From positions 84,526,627 through 84,590,626 of the forward strand of contig JBANSL010000004.1 in assembly GCA_037127255.1 (NCBI GenBank): a DNA stretch of 64,000 nt, in the 5' to 3' direction. This DNA comes from Persicaria tinctoria (taxonomy: Eukaryota; Streptophyta; Magnoliopsida; Caryophyllales; Polygonaceae). Made by a program: the position numbers and the translations under genes. The notes beneath the pieces are model-generated. The model was not told the DNA's origin. It did no database searches and saw nothing but the letters and a program-made list of their open reading frames with translations. Of this stretch, positions 57,982-64,000 are shown one piece after another (positions within the stretch are counted from its first letter, which is position 1; every line of letters starts with the position of its first letter).

Positions 57982-60900
57982 ATGGCGACGGAGATGCCGA
58001 CGGTGGAGATAAGCAACGGCCATCACATGCCGTTGATAGGGTTCGGGACGGCAGGCAACCCGGACCCCGGAGCAACCAAGGCCGCCATCCTGGAGGCCAT
58101 CAAGGTCGGCTACCGACATTTCGACACCGCGTTCTCGTACGGCTCTGAGAAGGCCCTGGGCGAGGCCGTGGCTGAGGCGCTGCACGACGGCCTCATCAAG
58201 TCACGTGACGAGCTCTTCATCACCACCAAGCTCTGGTGCACCTTTGCCGACCGCCACCTCGTCATTCCCGCCATCACGATGAGCCTTCAGTAAGCTTGCT
58301 AGTTAGCTTTTTGTTGTTTTACTATTATTCAATTTTTAATTACTCCCTCCATTTCAAAATAAATGTATCTTTCATTTTATGCACGTTTTTTAAAGAGATA
58401 AAAACACTATAAAATATTATCTTTTAAATAATTTCATATTTGGTAGTCATAAATATGGTCTTATAAAAACAAATTCATTAAAAAAATATTTTATAAAATT
58501 TTTATTTCCTTAAAATGTGTGCCGAAAAAAAAAGTGGTAACTTTTATGTTACATTGTAAGCTTAACTAGGTCGAATTATAAATTATCTTATCACACAATT
58601 AAGTATGATCCACAACTTACTCATCCTTTTAGGACTAAGGTGTGAAGCATCTTGCTAATGGCAGGCCAAAATTTTGGAAGATTTAAACCCTAAAATTATT
58701 TATATAACTCGTATGAATAATATCCTATAGATGAAAATGAATAATCTTTATATGAACAGATAATTAATACTATGATGCATAAAATCTGCATCATAGTTGA
58801 TCGATCTTGATCATGCTCTCAACCTGAACTCTAGCCTGCAAACAAGAACGAACGAGGTCGGGGCGGGGCTTGTCTCCCCCGTACGACCCTCCGACGCTCA
58901 AGTCAGATTCGTTCGGCTGCCAAAAAGGCCTCCTCTCAACCCTAGCTCATCACACGTATATATAACGAAAATTAGGGTCGAATTAAATGTACCTGGTAAA
59001 AGACATTTTCGCCCCTCGGGTTTCTTACGAGCTTACTTTAGCCCTATCAATTGCCCCTCGGGTTTTCTCTTCACGATCTAGTGATGAGGAAAGACGAATA
59101 TTTCGGTGCTCTTTACTTTCTATGATTGACGACAACCGCTAATGATTGTCCTTTTGTCTTGACTGGACCCTGCACACTTAGCGTTCTTAAATACGATGTG
59201 GTGGTGCATTATTAAATAATCAAATGAAAGTTATAGCTCAGCATGATCAGATAAAATTTCCACCCTGAGCGAGGGATAGTGTTTGTTGATGAGTCGACGA
59301 GCAGCAGTCTATTGATCTTATTATTGATCTCCGGTGGCCGTAAGTGACGATTTTTCGGTGGCCGTAAGTGGCGATTTCCGGTGGCCGTAAGTAGCGATTT
59401 CCGGTGGCCGTAAGTGGCGATTTCCGGTGGCCGTAAGTGGCGATTTCTATTTCCGATGGCCGTAAGTGGCGATTTCTATTTCCGGTGGCCGTAAGTGGTG
59501 ATTTCCGGTGGCCGTAAGTGGCGATTTCTATTTCCGGTGGCCGTAAGTGGCGATTTCTATTTCCGGTGGCCGTAAGTGGCGATTTCCGGTGGCCGTAAGT
59601 GGCGATTTCTCTTTCCGGTGGCCGTAAGTGGCGATTTCCGGTGGCCGTAAGTGGCGATTTCTTTTTCCGGTGGCCATAAGTGGCGATTTCCGGTGGCCGT
59701 AAGTGGCGATTTCTCTTTTCGGTGGCCGTAAGTGGCGATTTCCGGTGGCCGTAAGTGGCGATTTCTCTTTGCCCCAGTGTCATTCGTAACACCGGGTCTC
59801 ATGTGCATGTTATCACTAATGCCTCAACCAATGCTTTTAAACAATCCGGTGTCAACAAAACGTGTAGAATCTATATTTTATTCATAAAGTCCAACATCAA
59901 ATGTTCAAATAATTAAAATATGATAAGCACATATTACCATTGTCAATTAAAATGTAATTGATATATCACAATTGAAGAAAAGGTCTAGAATTAGTCTACC
60001 AATTCTAAGCAACATTGATTCCATCATTAAGGCTGAAAATGAAGAGGCATACTTGACCAAATCAGCCGTTAGAACAAACATTAATTAGACCAAAATTAAA
60101 AGGCACATTATAATTTGACACACAATTATGGAGAGAATGAACGACAGTTATGGAAATTAATTAACTATGGTAAATGGATTATGGTAAGTGGACCATAAAT
60201 TCAACATTAATTGGGCCAAAATTAATTAATTATGATAAATGGACTAAATGCATAATCAACGACAGTTACGAAAAGAATGAACCTGTACATTTTCTTCGTC
60301 GGTTTACAGAGGGCAGCGGCGAGTCGGCGACACAGGAATTCGAAGCGACACCCTCGGCTTGGTCGCTATCTCTCTCTACCTAAGCTCTCTCGCTGCCTTC
60401 GTCTCCTCAGATTCGGCCACCTAGTCACCGCCAGCCGCCCCTCGCTCCTCTCTTCTCCGACCACCCGCCGCCGGTCACCACTGACCCAGATCCGGCCACC
60501 ACCGACCCAGATCCGGCCACCACCGACCCAGATCTGGCAATTGCGAGCCTCGCTGCACACACCGCTTCCCTCTTCGCTTACCGATTTGGGATTGGATCTG
60601 CACCACCGACAACTTTCCGGCAATTTGGCAAGCAAGAACTCCCGTGCACCGCTAGACCCTTGGCAACAGAGACGGCGTCCTTGGTGCGGCCTGAGGGTCA
60701 ACCGGCGGTGTTGACTTGGAGGCGCCGGCGAAGTCTAGCCGGCCGACACTGGTCTGAACGAACCGGATCCGGGACTGGTCCTCCGAATAACACACGGCGT
60801 ATCAAACCAGTCCAATCATCGTCGATTTGGATCTACCGTCGTTTTGGCATTGCGCTCTTCTAGAAACTCGATCTCTTCCTTGCATCTCGCCGAGTCACTT

Positions 60901-63298
60901 AATCCGAGGCGCGTGGACGAGGTCGGTCGACGGCAGCCTCGGGGAGATGAACGATATCGCCGGCGGGCGGCGCTTCCGCGGCGGAAACGAGTTTGTAGTC
61001 ACCGCCATGGAAAACGTCCAAGCATCATCCGGTGATTCCGTTTCCTTTGCTGCGGTGCCTCAATTCCAAAACACTTCAATTGCCCTTCTTCCCTGGGTTT
61101 TTTTTTGTTGTTGTTGTCGATTTGTGGAAAACGATGACCTTTTTTTTTTAGATTGGGAGATCCGATCACATGACTTTTCGATCGATTCCCACAGACGGCG
61201 CCAAATGTGATGCATAAAATCTGCACCATAGTTGATCGATCTTGATCATGCTCTCAACCTGAACTCCAGCCTGCAAACAAGAACGAACGAGGTCGGGGTG
61301 GGGCTTGTCTCCCCCGTGGCCCCGTACGACCCTCCGACGCTCAAGTCAGATTCGTTCGGCTGCCAAAAAGGCCTCCTCTCAACCCTAGCTCATCACACAT
61401 ATATATAACGAAAATTAGGGTCGAATTAAATGTACCTGGTAAAAGACATTTTCGCCCCTCGGGTTTCTTACGGGCTTACTTTAGCCCTATCAAATACATA
61501 CGAATAATTACATTATCTCTTACGAATAATAATCTTCTTATTGTTATGTACAAATAATCTCTATTTGCTCACATTCAACACCGTAATTGGTGCTTACACT
61601 ATAATTATTCTTAAGAAATAATTAAGAATATTTAAGTGGTAAACTATCACTTTAATTATTATTTTATAATAATAATGTTCATTTTTATGAATAGAATGAT
61701 AATGTCATGTACATGTTTTAAGCATATATATAATTTACTATGGATAGTTTTTTTATAAGAAAATGTATAATTTATGAATGACTTTGTTGGAAAAATGCTA
61801 GTGATTTGATTTTAAAAAATAATAATTTTAAGAAAATTTTGCGAAATTTACCATATATGTATATATATAAATTACTAAACTATATGTACATTAATATTTG
61901 ACCATATAAAAAAATATGGGGATGTGATTAAATAATGTAGGAACCTTCAAATGGATTATGTGGATTTGTACTTGGTGCACTTCCCGGTTAAGTTAAGTCC
62001 GAATGCTCGTGCTCCTCCGTTTCCGGCGGAGTACGTCCAACCCCTCGACGTCGAATCCGTATGGGGAGGCATGGAGGAATGCCAACGCCGAGGATACACT
62101 AAATCCATCGGCGTCAGCAATTTCTCCATTCACAAGCTTCAAGAGACTCTTCGGTTTGCCACCATTCCTCCTGCTGTCAACCAGGTATATATATACATTT
62201 TACCCTAATTGATTTAAATTTATGAAGTTATAATTAAGATCACTTATTTTATTGCCGGGAAATTCAAATATTGGAGGGAAAAAAGCACCTTTTAATTTGA
62301 ACAAATTGCCTAATTTACTCTTACTATTATTTGCAATAGGTGGAGATGAACCCAATGTGGCAACAAAAAGAGTTGAGAGAATTCTGCAAGCAAAAGGGAA
62401 TTCATGTCACTGCCTACTCTGTGTTGGGTGCAAACAACACCAAGTGGGGAGATAATCGAATCATCGATTGTCCCGCGATTCAGGAGATCGCGGAATCAAA
62501 GGGCAAGACAGTAGCCCAGGTACTCAAATTTTGCTCCATACCCATAGCTATTCTCTTAACAATTAGGCTATTAGCATATGCATATATGCATCTGGAGATT
62601 CCTGAATAGGTCAACTTTTTCAAACTCCATTGCAATTGATCAGTTTTTGGGTTGGATTGCATTTTGACATAGATTTATTGAGGACAGAACTCAGAGTTAC
62701 TAAATAATATTACTCGGAATAGGCCTATTAAGACCATCTCCAACAGCTACTCTAAAATTTTCTCAAAATGAGGAAACAAACATTATTCAGATTATTTTTG
62801 CTTTAACTCCAACAGCTTATCCATTTCGGGGATTTGAATAATCATTTAGTTTGGAAAATGCTACAGATTTAGGAATCCTCTTTATTTTTCATGTTTCTCC
62901 ATTTTGGAGAATGTGATGGGAATCCGTTGAACCAAAAAATAGCTTAAATTTTTTGGAGAAACTGATGGAGATACTCTAATAAGGCTCAAATAGATAGATC
63001 CGGGACCAAGCAAAAGTAAACGCCTCGGGCCCAACAAAATGAAATCAAAGTATCTTACAAGTGAATGGATGAAAATGTTGTGCAGGTAGCTATAAGGTGG
63101 GTGTATGAGCAAGGGGTAAGCATGGTAGTGAAGAGCTTCAGCAAGAAGAGGATGCAGGAAAATCTCCAAATATTTGATTGGTCATTGACCAAAGAAGATG
63201 TTGAGAACATGTTGAAGCTTCCCCAACGAAAAGGTGTCTTGATCTCCCAAATCATGGGTCCTCATAAATTACTTTTGGCTATTGATCAAGGGGTGTGA
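57982..63298 (+). CDS. NADPH-dependent aldo-keto reductase (AKR4 family), gene 2
   Basis: This is a paralogue of the reductase at 40942 with the same four-exon layout. Predicted exons are 57982-58289, 61941-62184, 62340-62519 and 63086-63298, giving 314 aa. Exons 2 to 4 have identical lengths (244, 180, 213 nt) in both genes. The tetrad is intact: Asp and Tyr in [11 protein letters not shown], Lys in ITTKLW, His in [18 protein letters not shown] has the usual family form. An in-frame ATG six bases upstream (57976) would add Met-Gln; 57982 is chosen because it aligns with gene 1. Intron 1 is 3.65 kb because an LTR retrotransposon and a MITE sit in it. Expression could be affected, but the splice sites look normal. 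The substrate is unknown. Confidence 0.92.
58343..58555. mobile_element. Stowaway-like MITE, degraded copy, in reductase 2 intron 1
   Basis: CTCCCTCCATTTCAAAATAAA starts the element, and the family's internal ACTATAAAATATTA word and its inverse follow. The right terminus is eroded, so its end is approximate. Confidence 0.55.
58766..61497 (-). mobile_element. Coding-free LTR retrotransposon in reductase 2 intron 1
   Basis: LTRs at 58771-59049 (279 bp) and 61206-61492 (287 bp) are near identical apart from an 8-bp insertion and a few substitutions. The target duplication AATAC is perfect at 58766-58770 and 61493-61497. On the minus strand the 5' LTR is followed by TTTGGCGCCGTCTGTGGG, a primer-binding-site-like sequence of plant Gypsy type, so the element points opposite to the host gene. 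The 2.16-kb interior encodes no recognisable gag or pol. It instead has a minisatellite and a GC-rich region with a 21-bp triplication near 60478-60540. This is a LARD/TRIM-type non-autonomous element. Confidence 0.85.
59333..59770. repeat. Minisatellite, 17 units of 23 or 29 bp
   Basis: Units begin GGTGGCCGTAAGTGGCGATT and end either CC (23 bp) or with a six-base TCTATT or TCTCTT-type addition (29 bp). I count 17 units by eye, with few substitutions. It lies inside the LTR element. Both unit lengths leave a remainder of two when divided by three, so successive units fall in successive frames. Confidence 0.9.
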
Positions 63299-64000
63299 AA
63301 ATTGTCTACATTTCATTTCAATGTCTTTAAGATCAAAAAATTAAATTGCATTCTAAGAGTATGTTAATTTGTTCTACTCATTATGTGGTCATAAATTTGT
63401 AGTGCTACGGCCGGTGTGAAATTTGTTCCTTTTTTTTAAAATGTGTGATAAACAAAACCACTTATATGTATTTAATAATTTGCTTATATGTAATAGTTAT
63501 GCAAATTTAAAATTCTCAGAATAAAATCAAGGTAAAACTAATTCAAATAACTCAAACTTTGGTTGGGTGAGCAGGTAGCACCACGAACTTTATAAAGTGA
63601 CAAAAATAACCCAAACTTTTACTATTATGTGCTTATATCACCACCAGGCACCAATATCTTTTTTAAATAAAAAAATAACACCTAACTTTTATAGTTTTGA
63701 AATAAAATCTAAAACAATACTTAAACTAGGTTTTTTAAATCGAAATAACACAAAAGGTAATTTTTTTAAAATGAAAAATAAATTTTCGACTTAAGATAAT
63801 TAAAAAAAATATCGCTAATTTATGTCATATTTTAAAAACCCAAAATCTGGTTTGAACAAATGATATAAGTTAGAAATATTTTTGTAAAATATTTCTCAAA
63901 TGAATTTTTTAATAAAAATTACACAAAATATAACTTTTTACGTATATTACCTTTAAATATTTCTCAAATGATATAACTTTTTATATTTTTCAAATAGGAC
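63299..64000. other. 3' flank of reductase gene 2 and AT-rich intergenic
   Basis: The first 130 bp are the likely 3' untranslated region and resemble the segment at 49165-49280. Beyond that only A/T-rich sequence is seen to the window end. Confidence 0.5.

Noticed and set aside
59333..59770. Regular short repeats resembling a CRISPR array
   Set aside because: Units are head to tail with only six-base additions, there are no unique spacers, and the setting is a plant retrotransposon. It is a minisatellite.
59247..59808. 181-aa minus-strand ORF through the minisatellite
   Set aside because: It is open only because the repeat lacks stops in all frames. It has no start context or homology and lies in non-coding LTR-element interior.
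60277..60714. 145-aa ORF with TQIRPPP repeats
   Set aside because: It lies in the interior of the minus-oriented LTR element and reflects a 21-bp triplication. It matches neither gag nor pol.

Overview
The window looks like nuclear DNA of a dicot plant. It is AT-rich between genes and has GT-AG introns. It carries plant-only gene families (ALMT anion channels, an APCB1-type aspartic protease, a CLB1/SYT-type lipid-binding protein, AKR4-type reductases) and a dense mix of plant transposable elements. I cannot name the species from the sequence. Splice sites were placed by eye using phase, GT/AG and family alignment remembered from known proteins, so exon edges are predictions.

Layout. 1-1075: 3' end of a decayed Copia retrotransposon with its LTR. 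1076-3780: intergenic, with a SINE that has a perfect 17-bp target duplication and a Stowaway MITE. 3781-9800: a dead plant L1 LINE with ORF1 and ORF2. 10133-12760 and 17265-19481: two ALMT genes in the same orientation with identical exon architecture, separated by a Harbinger-like MITE that hosts a Mutator-like element. 20709-25698 (minus): a nine-exon APCB1-like aspartic protease. 26100-31600: a repeat block with at least two Helitron 3' ends in the same orientation. 32691-34375: an internally deleted Copia element with intact LTRs and target duplication. 36036-37260: a FAR1-like gene fragment broken by a poly(A)-tailed insert, which is itself broken by a hAT element that holds a SINE-like sequence. 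40942-43739 and 57982-63298: two aldo-keto reductase paralogues, each with transposons in intron 1. 44722-48880: a dead MuDR-type MULE between the first reductase and the next gene. 49766-54917: an eleven-exon CLB1/SYT7-like gene with TE-laden introns. 54948-57480: several hAT and Harbinger MITEs with clear target duplications.

Function. The five intact host genes are not an operon-like unit. ALMT proteins are membrane anion channels, APCB1 is a protease linked in Arabidopsis to BAG6 processing, CLB1 is an SMP-C2 membrane-contact protein, and the reductases are NADPH-dependent enzymes of specialised metabolism. Only the ALMT pair and the AKR pair are obvious local duplicates. I found no convincing new biological system. 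The most notable content is the record of nested transposition, the short-word-saturated hAT MITEs, a minisatellite inside a coding-free LTR element, and a foldback element inside the CLB1 gene.
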